The position numbers were made by a program, and so were the translations under genes. Positions 17,074 through 26,232 of a stretch of 64,000 nt of DNA are shown piece by piece (the first letter of the stretch is position 1; every line of letters begins with the position of its first letter). The notes under the pieces are model-generated. The model was given only the letters and a program-made list of their open reading frames with translations, had not been told where the DNA came from and did not search any database. Origin of the DNA: Marinobacter sp. F4218 (lineage in GTDB: Bacteria > Pseudomonadota > Gammaproteobacteria > Pseudomonadales > Oleiphilaceae); NCBI RefSeq assembly GCF_019443085.1, contig NZ_JAHZIL010000002.1:703843-767842 (forward strand). The letters run 5' to 3'.

Positions 17074-18360
17074 TCAGCGGAACAGATATTCAACGCCAAC
17101 CAGGACCCAGGCTTCATCGAATTCTCGACTCAGCACGTCACTGGTCCGCTTTTCATATCCAACTACGCTCACGAAACTGAGCTGTCTGTTCAATTGGAAA
17201 TCGATCCCGGTGTTGACTCGAATAACATCATCCTCGGTATCGTCGGCACTGTATCGGAACAACTCATAACGCGCTCCTACAGTCCAGTTTAACTGGCCGG
17301 TTAGCGGGCGCCGAAAGGCTGCATCAATACCAGCACTATCCTCCTCAATCCTTATATCGAGATAGTCTGATCGGTTTGCGAACAACCCAATGTCAAAGGT
17401 AGAGGCACCAAGATCATTGTTTACCCCTAGACGCACAGCTGTCACCTCGACAGCGCTTGTCTGGTCCAGGTTGAAAATAAAATCATCAAATCGAGTATCG
17501 AAATCCGAGGTCTGATCGGTGAGCTCTCGACTTGCCTCAATTTCAAGTTCTGTTGTGACATTAATCTGTCGCACCAAAAGCAAGTTGCCCACGAAGCTGT
17601 CGTATTTCCGTGGACTGCTGTTCTGTAATGACGATTCGATTCGGCCATAGCCTACCGCGCCGCTCAGGCTGGTCGCTGCCCACGCCTTGTTGAAAGGGGC
17701 ACTGACAGAGACACGATCGAATTCCTCTTCGGTATCAAGTTCAGACTGGTCTGCACTCGCACGCAGCCCGGCCGAGAAAGAAGGGCTGAAGAAATGATTC
17801 CAACCGACCGACCCACTATACCGTTCGCCATCCTTCTGCTCAGGTTCACGAAACTCTGTGTTCTCGTAGGATGCAGAAAGCAAGAGCTCATCCACTGCCC
17901 CTAACCTAAATGTAAGAATCGGGCCGGTTCGGAAAACATTTTTCTGGGTCCGGTTATTGGGTGTATTGTTTACCCGGCTGTCCCGCACAACGTCTCTAAG
18001 ATAGTCCGAGGCCTCCCAAACCAGGTTACTTCCAAGGCGACAATCACCTTCAAAGTCAGCATTGGCGGTTGTTTCCGGTGAAAAGGTCTCATCAAGCCAG
18101 CGGCTATACCCAACCTGTGCGGCCAGCTCGGAATTGCAATTACCAGGATCGGAGGAATGCTGGACACCCACAAAAACTCTCGATTCAAGGTCCGACTCCT
18201 CATTAAAAGGAGCCTGCGTTGCGTTGTTGGTATACCGCGAATCCAGCCCTACCGAGAAGACCGCGGGAGCTGCAGCTATTGGGCCTGACGAACAAATCCA
18301 GATCCCCAAAAACAGTAATCCACTCCGACGTTTCAGCACTGACAATCCATGTCTAACCAT
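17074..18360 (-). CDS. exosortase-system outer-membrane beta-barrel protein
   Basis: Exported protein of 428 residues. The ATG at 18360 is followed by a signal peptide (LKRRSGLLFLGIWICSSGPIAAA) and overlaps the kinase-homologue stop by 8 bases, so it is preferred over codons up to 165 bases upstream. The mature chain is alternating hydrophobic/polar strands ending in ...WVLVGVEYLFR, with the terminal aromatic residue preceding Arg, as in outer-membrane barrels. It corresponds to the TIGR03016-type protein usually encoded in XrtA EPS loci. It may anchor or guide the polysaccharide at the outer membrane; the role is not established. Confidence 0.8.
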   Translation of the reverse strand: MVRHGLSVLKRRSGLLFLGIWICSSGPIAAAPAVFSVGLDSRYTNNATQAPFNEESDLESRVFVGVQHSSDPGNCNSELAAQVGYSRWLDETFSPETTANADFEGDCRLGSNLVWEASDYLRDVVRDSRVNNTPNNRTQKNVFRTGPILTFRLGAVDELLLSASYENTEFREPEQKDGERYSGSVGWNHFFSPSFSAGLRASADQSELDTEEEFDRVSVSAPFNKAWAATSLSGAVGYGRIESSLQNSSPRKYDSFVGNLLLVRQINVTTELEIEASRELTDQTSDFDTRFDDFIFNLDQTSAVEVTAVRLGVNNDLGASTFDIGLFANRSDYLDIRIEEDSAGIDAAFRRPLTGQLNWTVGARYELFRYSADDTEDDVIRVNTGIDFQLNRQLSFVSVVGYEKRTSDVLSREFDEAWVLVGVEYLFR

Positions 18361-19252
18361 TGATAACCGTTCCAACGAATTTTTGGGGATTAAAGGCGGT
18401 GGCTGCCTGCTCCACTTGATTCGGAGTAACCCGACCATGGGGGACAACCAACATGGAGTAATCGCACAATTCCGAGAGAATTCGGGCATCAGGCGATTCG
18501 GTGATCGGCGCAGTATCGAGCACAATAAATCGGTCTGGATAACGACGCCTGACCGCCTGGAGGAACTGTTTCATCCGGAAAGAGGTAAAAAACTCACTGG
18601 GCGTTTCCCGACGACTACCCGCAGGTATCAGTCTTAACCGGGGAATTCCTGTTGGATATAGAATTCGGGCTATATCGTAATCAGGATCCTCGAGAAAGTC
18701 CGTCAGCCCGGTTTCCGGCATGATATCGAGCGTAGAGTGAAGGGATGGCTCACGAAGATTGCAGTCGATGACCACCGCCGTTTTGGATTGATCGAATGCA
18801 AATGCCGCTGCCAGATTGAGGGCGACAAATGAAGCGCCCGCTCCCCGATTGGTCGCACTCACAACGATTGTAAAATTGTTACCTCCCGAAGCTTCAAGCA
18901 ATTTGGTCCGAAGATCCCGAAATCGGTTCACCATGGCACGGTTACCAGATTCGGGATAAATAATCCGGCGTTCATCCATATCATCCGCTGTGAGCCGACG
19001 AGGCTCTTGCATGCGGACAATCTGCTTGCTGATGACGTACCTGTCTACAGCTCCGGGCCCAAGTTCAAGGGAGCTGGGAACCAGCATTCGGGAATCATCC
19101 CACTCCGAGTATGGGACACCCTCTTTATTCAGTTCATCCCTGCTTCTTAACCAGTAACCATCTTCCGGATGGTTTCCGTTGTCATCTCCAACAACTGGCT
19201 GGTCTTCTTCCGAATCCTTGAGGGAACCGGTGTTGCTTTTTCGGTCATTCAT
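18353..19252 (-). CDS. CpsD-like tyrosine-autokinase homologue with degenerate Walker A
   Basis: Cytoplasmic protein of 299 residues matching the BY-kinase/ParA-like ATPase found in XrtA EPS loci. About 110 residues of charged N-terminus precede a P-loop domain. The Walker A, normally PGEGK(S/T), reads NRGAGAS (about residues 135-141), so the phosphate-binding Lys is Ala. Walker A' reads VVIDCNLREPSLH (expected DADLR), and Walker B reads FIVLDTAP. The protein ends at ...FVGTVING with no tyrosine cluster. It overlaps the chain-length gene by ATGA. The fold is clear; kinase activity is doubtful. It may act as a structural co-polymerase partner or a pseudokinase. Confidence 0.8.
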   Translation of the reverse strand: MNDRKSNTGSLKDSEEDQPVVGDDNGNHPEDGYWLRSRDELNKEGVPYSEWDDSRMLVPSSLELGPGAVDRYVISKQIVRMQEPRRLTADDMDERRIIYPESGNRAMVNRFRDLRTKLLEASGGNNFTIVVSATNRGAGASFVALNLAAAFAFDQSKTAVVIDCNLREPSLHSTLDIMPETGLTDFLEDPDYDIARILYPTGIPRLRLIPAGSRRETPSEFFTSFRMKQFLQAVRRRYPDRFIVLDTAPITESPDARILSELCDYSMLVVPHGRVTPNQVEQAATAFNPQKFVGTVING

Positions 19253-20778
19253 CCGATAACTCCCATCAAAGCGGCTCCAGCGATACTCAAATACACAACC
19301 ACGGCCACGATTGCGATCATCCCAACCAACATGGTGATCCTATGGTCCCGCCGTTGCTCATAAGGTGTCCTTATTTGTGGCAGCAGCACCAATACCGGCA
19401 ATTCAATGGTTTCCTCAAGCTGCTCCCTTGCCCGGACTCTGGGATCAATTTGCAGCAAACCTGCGACTAAACCGAAAGGCGCAGCCAGCCCCAAAAAGAG
19501 ACCAGCAGCAGCGAATAGTGGAAATCCGGGGCCCGATGCCGCGAGCGGAAACTGAGCCTTCTCGTTGATTCGATAGTTCAAGCCCTGCCCTTCAACGTCG
19601 AGATGCATCGACACCCTTGCCCGCTCACGTCTTTTCAGAAGATCGTCATAGATCTCTTTGTTGACCTCCATGTCCCTAGTAAGCTCCATGTACTGAGCCT
19701 TGTTTTCCTGGATGCGTTCCATCCGCTGCGCCTGTTCTGCCAGCAGCCGTCTAAAGCTATTGATTCTCGAATTCATGGTCTGGATGTCCGCTCGAGTGGA
19801 GGTCAACTCTGTCTGGATATCCTGATAGACCGGGTTCGATAGGGACTCCTCTCCCAAGGGCTGTGGCTCGTCACCCTGTTGGGCGAGTTGGCGAGCTTTC
19901 TGGCGGCGCAACTCCTGCAGTTGCTCCCTTAGGATTACAATATCCGGATAGGTATCGTGATACCGAAGACGGAGGTTATCCAACTGCTCTTCGAGGGAAC
20001 TGATTCGAGTTTGGTAGGCATCCGGTGTCCTGCCCTGACGAATGGTCGGATTAACTCGACTGAGCTCCAATTCGAGCGAGCGTTCCCGGGCCTCGAGTTC
20101 CGATTTTTCCATCTGGGCAAGCTCAAGCTGACTTCTCAGATTATCCAGACGATTATTGGCATCGCCCTCGGTGCCATCGACATTTTCGGCAAGAAACTCC
20201 TGAAGTCGCTCCTCAGCCTGGGCGAGCTGTCGTTCGTAACTCCGCACCTGGTTATTGATGAACTCATACGCATTCCGACTTTCAGTACGCTTTCGTTCAT
20301 TCGTCTCCTCGATAAAGAGCTGCCCCATGCGCTGAGCCACCAGAAAAGCTCGCATTGGAGACTCGGCTTGATACGCAATGGCAAAATAACTGTCTCCGCG
20401 CGGGACGACCGATAAATTCTGCTTCAAGGCGAAGATCCGGCTCTCAAGCCTTTCACGCCCGACGTCCGCCGCACCTTCTCCAAAAATCTCGTCATCTTTG
20501 GCGATTTTTTCGATCACGCTCCGGCTCCAGAGTAATTCCTGAGCCGCAGACGCCCTATCGTTGATTTCCGTGGCAACCGCACTGCCCTCCATCAACGGAC
20601 GGATGATGTTCTGATCGTCAATAAATATCACCGTCTCGGATTGGTATTTGTAAGGCCAAAGAAATCCGGCGGCCAGAACACCGAAGCTCACAATCACAAA
20701 GATCAGCAGAGCCAGCCACTTCCGGGAGCGAACTTCCTTAACGATTTCGACTGGTAATTCAGACAGAGGTAATGCCAT
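19249..20778 (-). CDS. Wzz-like polysaccharide chain-length determinant (XrtA type)
   Basis: Inner-membrane polysaccharide co-polymerase of 509 residues. First membrane helix at about residues 20-42 (WLALLIFVIVSFGVLAAGF), a long periplasmic coiled coil (about 150-400, rich in E, Q, R and L), second helix near 425-450 with the Pro/Gly-rich FPLAASGPGFP segment before it, and an extra third helix at the very C-terminus (LVGMIAIVAVVVYLSIAG). This is the usual plan of the PEP-CTERM chain-length protein, larger than E. coli Wzz. It governs polymer length with the polymerase and kinase homologue. Overlaps the kinase-homologue gene by 4 bases. Confidence 0.88.
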   Translation of the reverse strand: MALPLSELPVEIVKEVRSRKWLALLIFVIVSFGVLAAGFLWPYKYQSETVIFIDDQNIIRPLMEGSAVATEINDRASAAQELLWSRSVIEKIAKDDEIFGEGAADVGRERLESRIFALKQNLSVVPRGDSYFAIAYQAESPMRAFLVAQRMGQLFIEETNERKRTESRNAYEFINNQVRSYERQLAQAEERLQEFLAENVDGTEGDANNRLDNLRSQLELAQMEKSELEARERSLELELSRVNPTIRQGRTPDAYQTRISSLEEQLDNLRLRYHDTYPDIVILREQLQELRRQKARQLAQQGDEPQPLGEESLSNPVYQDIQTELTSTRADIQTMNSRINSFRRLLAEQAQRMERIQENKAQYMELTRDMEVNKEIYDDLLKRRERARVSMHLDVEGQGLNYRINEKAQFPLAASGPGFPLFAAAGLFLGLAAPFGLVAGLLQIDPRVRAREQLEETIELPVLVLLPQIRTPYEQRRDHRITMLVGMIAIVAVVVYLSIAGAALMGVIG

Positions 20779-20829
20779 GGCGCATAACTCACTATTGGAT
20801 TAACACAGGTCCGTTTAAAATCCGGAGGC

Positions 20830-21471
20830 TCAGAAATTCCGCTCCGGAATACTAAGAATATCTCCCGGTCGAATCGCGTAATTCGTTGCTACATCACCGT
20901 TATTCAGAATGTCTTCCAGACGCACAGGAATGGCGACAACTTCACCGTCAACCCTGCGATACAACATGGATTTATTCAGGGCCGCAAAGGGAGTAGTACC
21001 GCCAGCACCAAGGACAACATCAAGCACGGTCATTCCGGCTCGGTGAGGCACGGATACAGGTTGTTCAACGGCACCGGTCACCCTCACCCGATCGGTATAC
21101 TCGTGGCTACCCATCGATGTAACCACAATGCTGACCTGGGGTTGGCGAATATAGCGTGCCAGGCTACTTTCGATGTCATCGGCCAGTGCCTGCGGTGTGC
21201 GCCCGCTTGCCTGCACATCGCCCACGAGAGGAACCGAGATCTTGCCGTCTGGACGAACTGGCACTTCGATGCTGAGGTCTTCATTACGCCAGACCGAAAC
21301 CTTCACGGTGTCCGTGGCCCCGAGCACATATTCCTCAACACTGGTCGCAGTATTGACGCTCAACGCCCGCTGGATTTTATCTCGAGATGAGGCAGACTGA
21401 CCGGCACATCCTGAAATCAGGGTGACCACTAAAAACAGGGCAAGCCCTGGAAGGGAGTACATCCGTGACAT
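20830..21471 (-). CDS. polysaccharide export protein (Wza/XrtA type)
   Basis: Secreted outer-membrane-associated protein of 213 residues with a lipoprotein signal (LFLVVTLISGCAG; lipobox Cys about 22). A poly-export (PES) domain follows at residues 47-120 (YVLGATDTVKVSVW, RPDGKISVPLVGDVQASGRTP) and an SLBB-like segment at 130-205 (RVRVTGAVEQPVSVPHRAGMTVLDVVLGAGG). It lacks the C-terminal helix region of full-length Wza, as usual for this family. It would form or contact the outer-membrane exit channel. ATG 21471 has GAGAGGA upstream. Confidence 0.9.
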   Translation of the reverse strand: MSRMYSLPGLALFLVVTLISGCAGQSASSRDKIQRALSVNTATSVEEYVLGATDTVKVSVWRNEDLSIEVPVRPDGKISVPLVGDVQASGRTPQALADDIESSLARYIRQPQVSIVVTSMGSHEYTDRVRVTGAVEQPVSVPHRAGMTVLDVVLGAGGTTPFAALNKSMLYRRVDGEVVAIPVRLEDILNNGDVATNYAIRPGDILSIPERNF

Positions 21472-21531
21472 TGTAAATCCTCTCTACAATTCCTTGCTTT
21501 TCCATATCTCGGGAACAGCATAACCCCGAAA

Positions 21532-22944
21532 CTACCTTGATCCTTTTTTGAACAATACCACTTCGACTGTCTGAATTATAATCAATAAATCTAGCAGCAG
21601 GCTTTGATTCTTGATGTAGTAAAGGTCATAGCGAAGTTTTTCCCGAGTATCTTCCTCATTATCAGCATAGGCGAAACAAAGCTGGGCCCATCCGGTCACC
21701 CCTGGCTTCACGCGATGCCTTTCGCTGTAAAAGGGTATTTTTTCAGAGAGTTGCTGAACAAATACCGGCCGCTCAGGGCGGGGGCCGACAAAGGCCATAG
21801 TGCCATTCAGTACATTGAAGATTTGAGGCAGCTCGTCAATTCGGACCTTGCGGATGAACTCGCCGACATGTGTAACACGAGAATCATTCTTACTCGCCCA
21901 CACTGCTCCATTCTTCTCCGCGTCCGTAATCATCGACCGGAATTTATACACTTTGAAAACCTGCCCATTAAGCCCCACCCTTTCCTGGCTGTAGAAAACA
22001 GGGGACTTCAATCCGTCTTCGATTTTGATGGCAATTGCCGTGAGGACCATCAGCGGTAGGCCTGCAATCAGCAGCACTGTCGCCGCGAGAATGTCCAGGG
22101 ATCGTTTGCCAACACCGAAAACCGACGAGACAGTGAACCCGTCCGAAAACACGAGCCATCCGTGGGAAATCATTTCCAGCGCGACTTTTCGGGATTCCCG
22201 TTCGTAGAAGGTCGCACCGTCGACAATTTTTACACCCTCCATCTTGCACTCGAGTAAATCTTCCATCGGGAGTCCTTTCCTGCGATCGTCAACGGCTACA
22301 ACGATCTCACTAACAGGGTATTTGTGAATGTATTGTTGCAGAGTGGTGCCCGGATAAATCAGGTGTTCCTCCGGAACCTCTCTTTTTTCTCCGGGGAGGG
22401 GCACAAAACCACTCAGCCTGAAGCCTTTGCGATTAAAGGGGGTCTTCAGGTCTTCAAGAAGCTGATTTGCACGAAATCCCGAGCCCAGGACCAGAACTTT
22501 GCGTTTAAAAGCATCCTTGCCCGCCACGGCAAAAAACACGGAGCGAACAATACCCAGTAGAAAAAAACCGAAAACAGAGGCCGTGGTCAGTACTCCGCTG
22601 GAGCCCAGATACCATAGCCACTCGCTAGCCAGCAGATAAGTAAAACCGGCAACAGGCACGCCAACGATCAATGCCAGGATTGTTCTCAGCATCATTCCCG
22701 ACATGCCCTCTTCCAGTCGGGCCTGATGGACGCCTATCGAGATCATTACCAGCAGGTTGGCAGCAGCAAAAACTACGGCGGAAGGGAGAACAAAAACGAG
22801 GTTTTCAAGGAAAAACCCAGCATCGCCAAAGTAACGAAAAAATGCGGCCAGCGAGAAGCTGCAGACCAACACCGAGAAATCAATCAGGCCGAGGATTACG
22901 AAGGGAAGGTGTATGTAATGCCGGAACAGCCTGACGTGGGCCAC
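21532..22944 (-). CDS. undecaprenyl-phosphate sugar phosphotransferase (EpsB-like, XrtA type)
   Basis: Initiating glycosyl-1-phosphate transferase of 470 residues that loads the first sugar onto undecaprenyl phosphate. Four or five N-terminal membrane helices (about 15-140) lead into a Rossmann-like domain (KVLVLGSGFRANQLLEDL), and a further helix (LDILAATVLLIAGLPLMVL) precedes the catalytic domain. The latter carries SQERVGLNGQVFKVYKFRSM, IRKVRIDELPQ and GPRPERP, hallmarks of the bacterial sugar transferase family. GTG 22944 has AAAAGGAG just upstream. It is the first biosynthetic gene of the minus-strand EPS operon, with a PEP-CTERM gene ahead of it. Confidence 0.9.
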   Translation of the reverse strand: MAHVRLFRHYIHLPFVILGLIDFSVLVCSFSLAAFFRYFGDAGFFLENLVFVLPSAVVFAAANLLVMISIGVHQARLEEGMSGMMLRTILALIVGVPVAGFTYLLASEWLWYLGSSGVLTTASVFGFFLLGIVRSVFFAVAGKDAFKRKVLVLGSGFRANQLLEDLKTPFNRKGFRLSGFVPLPGEKREVPEEHLIYPGTTLQQYIHKYPVSEIVVAVDDRRKGLPMEDLLECKMEGVKIVDGATFYERESRKVALEMISHGWLVFSDGFTVSSVFGVGKRSLDILAATVLLIAGLPLMVLTAIAIKIEDGLKSPVFYSQERVGLNGQVFKVYKFRSMITDAEKNGAVWASKNDSRVTHVGEFIRKVRIDELPQIFNVLNGTMAFVGPRPERPVFVQQLSEKIPFYSERHRVKPGVTGWAQLCFAYADNEEDTREKLRYDLYYIKNQSLLLDLLIIIQTVEVVLFKKGSR

Positions 22945-23082
22945 GTCAACTCCTTTTGATGTTCAACCGAGCCTGATCCCTGCATCCACTGCGGCGGGAA
23001 CTCAATACATTAGAGTTTACTGTAAATTTTTGTAACTTCAATGATTGATGGGAATTTTCGAAGCGGAATCGACGAGCTCCGG

Positions 23083-23478
23083 TCAGCGTCTACGCCCCAC
23101 CCGGCTTAGTAGCAAAAGTGCGAGGATGCCCAGCCCCAAAAGCGCCAAAGACCCGGGTTCTTTGAGTGGCCACACAACTTTGACACCCAGTTCGTCATCG
23201 CCCGTCATGGGGGTGGCCCGGGTACTGTAATTCGGTCCGATCAGGGAGGATGTGAGTTCTTCGCTACCCTGGATTTTTCCCTCCCACCCAGAAGGATCGG
23301 GAAACTCGAGATCCCGTTTTTGCTCAGAACGTACCGACGGGGCTTCGTTGGCGGAACTATGGTGCGTGGCTAGTACGATACCGTGGTCCATAACGGGCGA
23401 AGCCGGGACACTGACAAAAACACCCGAAAGAATCACAGACAGAGCACCTACCAATCTGCCAACACTGGTGATCCTCAT
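23083..23478 (-). CDS. PEP-CTERM sorting-domain protein (small)
   Basis: Exported protein of 131 residues. ATG 23478 has GGAGGG a few bases upstream and a signal peptide follows (LVGALSVILSGVFVSVPAS). The C-terminus has the tripartite exosortase signal: KEPGSL, a hydrophobic helix (ALLGLGILALLLLS) and a basic tail RVGRRR. The motif reads K-E-P rather than P-E-P. The middle is low-complexity and hydrophilic with no recognised domain. It stands just upstream of the sugar transferase gene on the same strand. It is expected to be cleaved by an exosortase and possibly glycosylated; the exosortase is not in this window. Confidence 0.82.
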   Translation of the reverse strand: MRITSVGRLVGALSVILSGVFVSVPASPVMDHGIVLATHHSSANEAPSVRSEQKRDLEFPDPSGWEGKIQGSEELTSSLIGPNYSTRATPMTGDDELGVKVVWPLKEPGSLALLGLGILALLLLSRVGRRR

Positions 23479-23656
23479 AAGCCCTCCAATACAGTACTGG
23501 CAAATAACACGTGCATAGGCTGTACCACACAACAACATCCCTATGTTTTGCGGCCTGATTTCTTTCACCCTGTATCGAAGCGCCTGTTCTCCCATTCAGG
23601 CGCGTAAATTAATTCGACATCGCGTCTTAATGAACAAATTCAGCCCTGGGACCAGA

Positions 23657-25144
23657 TCAAATCACGAACTGATCCAGGAATAAATGAACAGGCATATCGT
23701 CAAGTGCTGCGTGGTCCGCGAAACAATCCAGGATTGTTCTGGTTTTCTGAAGTGGAAAGCGCGTCCTCAGGTTCATCAGGAACTTATCCTCAAGCAGGGG
23801 AATACTTTCCTCCCGACGCCGGCGATGCCCTATCGGATACTCTACCGCGACTTTTTCTGTGCTGCTGCCGTCCTTGAAAAAAACCTGGATCGCATTGGCG
23901 ATGGAGCGCTTTTCTGGCTCGAGGTACTCCGATGAGTAGCGCGGATCTTCGACAACCTCCATTTTGGCCCGCACTTCGTCGATGGTCGGGTTTGCTTCGT
24001 GAAAACTGTCTTCGTAGTGGTCGGCCGTCAGGCCCCCAAATATCAGAGGCACCGCAACCATGTACTGGAGACAATGATCCCGGTCAGCCGGGTTGGCCAG
24101 AGCGCCCTGCTTGGAAATGATCCGAATTGCGGACTCGTGGGTTGTGATAACAACCCTGTCGATTTCCTCAGTTCTGTTGCGGACCTCGGGGTGCAAGGTG
24201 ACAGCTGCCTCAACGGCGGTCTGGGCATGGAATTCCGCGGGGAAAGAAACCTTGAAAAGAACGTTTTCCATCACGTATGACCCGAACGCACGCGGCAACG
24301 AGAAGCAGCGCTCGCCCTCCGGCTTGAGCTTCTGATCCTTGTTTGTCTTGCTGAACGACACGTCATAGAAGCCCCATTGAGGCGCTGTAAGCACACCGGG
24401 GATTCCCATCTCTCCGCGCATGGCAATGTCTGCAAGACGAACAGCTCTTGAAGTAGCGTCGCCCGCAGCCCAGGATTTACGGGAGCCTGCGTTGGGTGCA
24501 TGCCGGTATGTTCTCAGGCTCTGCCCGTCAACCCAGGCGTGGGAAAGCGCAGACAGCAGCTGGTCCCGGTTCGCACCCATCAGTTTCGCGGTCACAGCCG
24601 TTGAGGCGACTTTTACGAGCACCACGTGATCGAGGCCGACCCGATTGAAGGAGTTCTCCAGGGCCAGTATCCCCTGTATTTCATGCGCCATGATCATGCT
24701 CTCAAGAACAGTGTGCATGGTCAGCGGCATTTGTCCGTTCGAAACACGTTTCTGAGAGAGATGATCTGCCACTGCCAGGATGCCACCCAGATTGTCTGAG
24801 GGGTGCCCCCATTCGGCGGCCAGCCAGGTATCGTTGTAGTCCAGCCAACGAACAGCGCAGCCGATGTCCCAGGCAGCTTTGACCGGGTCCAGACGGAACG
24901 ATGTGCCCGGAACACGGGAACCGTGCGGGACCATTGTCCCCTCCACAAGCGGACCGAGATGCTTTGAACACTCGGGGAAGCGCAACGCCAGCAGGCCACA
25001 GCCGATGGTGTCCATCAGACAGTAACGGGCGGTTCGCCAGGCTTCAGCGCTCTCAATGGTGAAGTCCAGCACATAGTCTGCGATCGTCTGGAGAACTTCA
25101 TCAAAGTCCGGGCGCTCATTCTGGTCGCTGTTGTCGGTCATCAT
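23657..25144 (-). CDS. prpD: 2-methylcitrate dehydratase (MmgE/PrpD)
   Basis: Cofactor-free dehydratase of 495 residues that converts 2-methylcitrate to 2-methyl-cis-aconitate. [25 protein letters not shown] and the later [24 protein letters not shown] and GQDRDHCLQ-like [15 protein letters not shown] motifs are typical of PrpD. ATG 25144 (or 25141) is chosen for its AAAGGAG and because the length then matches the family. A longer frame to 25354 would add a non-homologous 70 residues. In Pseudomonas the gene ends the prp operon; here an opposite-strand PEP-CTERM gene separates it from prpF, so it needs its own promoter. It coexists with AcnD/PrpF, which do a parallel job. Confidence 0.93.
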   Translation of the reverse strand: MMTDNSDQNERPDFDEVLQTIADYVLDFTIESAEAWRTARYCLMDTIGCGLLALRFPECSKHLGPLVEGTMVPHGSRVPGTSFRLDPVKAAWDIGCAVRWLDYNDTWLAAEWGHPSDNLGGILAVADHLSQKRVSNGQMPLTMHTVLESMIMAHEIQGILALENSFNRVGLDHVVLVKVASTAVTAKLMGANRDQLLSALSHAWVDGQSLRTYRHAPNAGSRKSWAAGDATSRAVRLADIAMRGEMGIPGVLTAPQWGFYDVSFSKTNKDQKLKPEGERCFSLPRAFGSYVMENVLFKVSFPAEFHAQTAVEAAVTLHPEVRNRTEEIDRVVITTHESAIRIISKQGALANPADRDHCLQYMVAVPLIFGGLTADHYEDSFHEANPTIDEVRAKMEVVEDPRYSSEYLEPEKRSIANAIQVFFKDGSSTEKVAVEYPIGHRRRREESIPLLEDKFLMNLRTRFPLQKTRTILDCFADHAALDDMPVHLFLDQFVI

Positions 25145-25242
25145 CACACACTCCTTTCCAGCCAGAGTTATCAGGTAAAAGCCTAGTTCACTCTCTATCG
25201 GAACGACGGATTTACCGGAACCACGCTTCGTCAGCAGCAATA

Positions 25243-25258
25243 CGTGACCAGCGTCACA
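25243..25258. promoter_or_regulatory. candidate CRP/Vfr-type site between prpD and a PEP-CTERM gene
   Basis: CGTGACCAGCGTCACA fits the CRP-family consensus TGTGA-N6-TCACA at nine of ten fixed positions. It lies about 100 bases before prpD and about 170 before the divergent PEP-CTERM gene, in a 282-base gap. Also seen in this gap is GCTTT/AAAGC near 25386-25400. Assignment is by consensus only. Confidence 0.35.
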
Positions 25259-25426
25259 TTTTTTTACAACCCTTCGTTCTTGCAGACAAAGTAGCCCAAC
25301 CGCCCCCAATAAACACACTTGTTTTAGCGCAGTAATTCTAGAACTGGTACTCACCTTGCGTTCGTTTTTAAGAGCAGTAGTAATGCTTTATTAAAGCAGC
25401 GTTTCACTATTTAGGGATGCCTAGCT

Positions 25427-26161
25427 ATGAAACACTCTGCCATTACACTGATTCTTTGCAGCTCGGCTTTTGTGACAGGCTTGGCCGCTGCGTCTCCCAT
25501 CAAGATAGCGGATGTTACGGGGTCTTGGGTAAACGTGACGCCGGGTGCGCCCGTGGTCTCAGGCCTGAACACGGATACAATTAAGTGGGGAAATTCCAAC
25601 CCTGATTACCAGAGTGGCTATGCTTTCCTTGGCAATGCGGCTCCAGCATTTCATGCCACTGAGGGAGAGGAGTTTTCGCTCGGCGAGTTCATGCATTTCA
25701 ACCACCCGATTGGCGGTACGCCTTTAACGAGTGCTGAACTCAAGGTTACAGCGATGGTCAATCTCGACGGAGTTTCCCAAATACTGGAATCCATCTTTCA
25801 GTTCGACCACTGGGAAACCGTCAACGGACCAGCCGCCGGTGAAACATGCGCCAATGGAGAATCCAGAGAATCTACGATTAATCAATATGGATGCGCCGAC
25901 CGCGTCACTCTCGCGTTGAACGAGTCGAGTTCTTCCTACTATGCGATTGGCTCGAAAAAGTACTATCTGGATATCACCGGATTCTTCCAAGACGGTGAAC
26001 TCGCTCACGAACTGTGGACCCAGGAGAGGACCACGAGTACCTCATTGCTTTCGGGCATCATACGGTCCAGTGCCTTGGAAGTGCCTGAGCCATCATCCTT
26101 CGCTCTGGTAGCGCTAAGTTTGCTCGGCTTTTTCTCAAGGAAGATGTGGAGAAGAGGTTAG
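25427..26161 (+). CDS. PEP-CTERM sorting-domain protein (THxN-like)
   Basis: Exported protein of 244 residues. It has a signal peptide (SAITLILCSSAFVTGLAAA), a beta-rich middle with FLGNAAPAFHATEGEEFSLG and FMHFNHPIGG (resembling the THxN family of PEP-CTERM proteins), two Cys in the region around residues 140-160, and a canonical C-terminal signal: VPEPSSF, hydrophobic helix, and basic RKMWRRG. Start ATG 25427 has AGGGA upstream. It would be exported, anchored, then processed by an exosortase. It lies in reverse orientation between prpF and prpD, interrupting an otherwise Pseudomonas-like prp order. Function unknown. Confidence 0.85.
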   Translation: MKHSAITLILCSSAFVTGLAAASPIKIADVTGSWVNVTPGAPVVSGLNTDTIKWGNSNPDYQSGYAFLGNAAPAFHATEGEEFSLGEFMHFNHPIGGTPLTSAELKVTAMVNLDGVSQILESIFQFDHWETVNGPAAGETCANGESRESTINQYGCADRVTLALNESSSSYYAIGSKKYYLDITGFFQDGELAHELWTQERTTSTSLLSGIIRSSALEVPEPSSFALVALSLLGFFSRKMWRRG

Positions 26162-26232
26162 CCTGACTGTTCTGGCTGAAAATGGCCGCAGTGACATCCC
26201 TGGAATGGATGCCACCGGGCTATTATTGCACT

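Noticed and set aside
21518..21540. TCGGG...CCCGA short stem near the sugar transferase end as terminator
   Set aside because: Only 5 bp, long loop and no T-run; likely chance.
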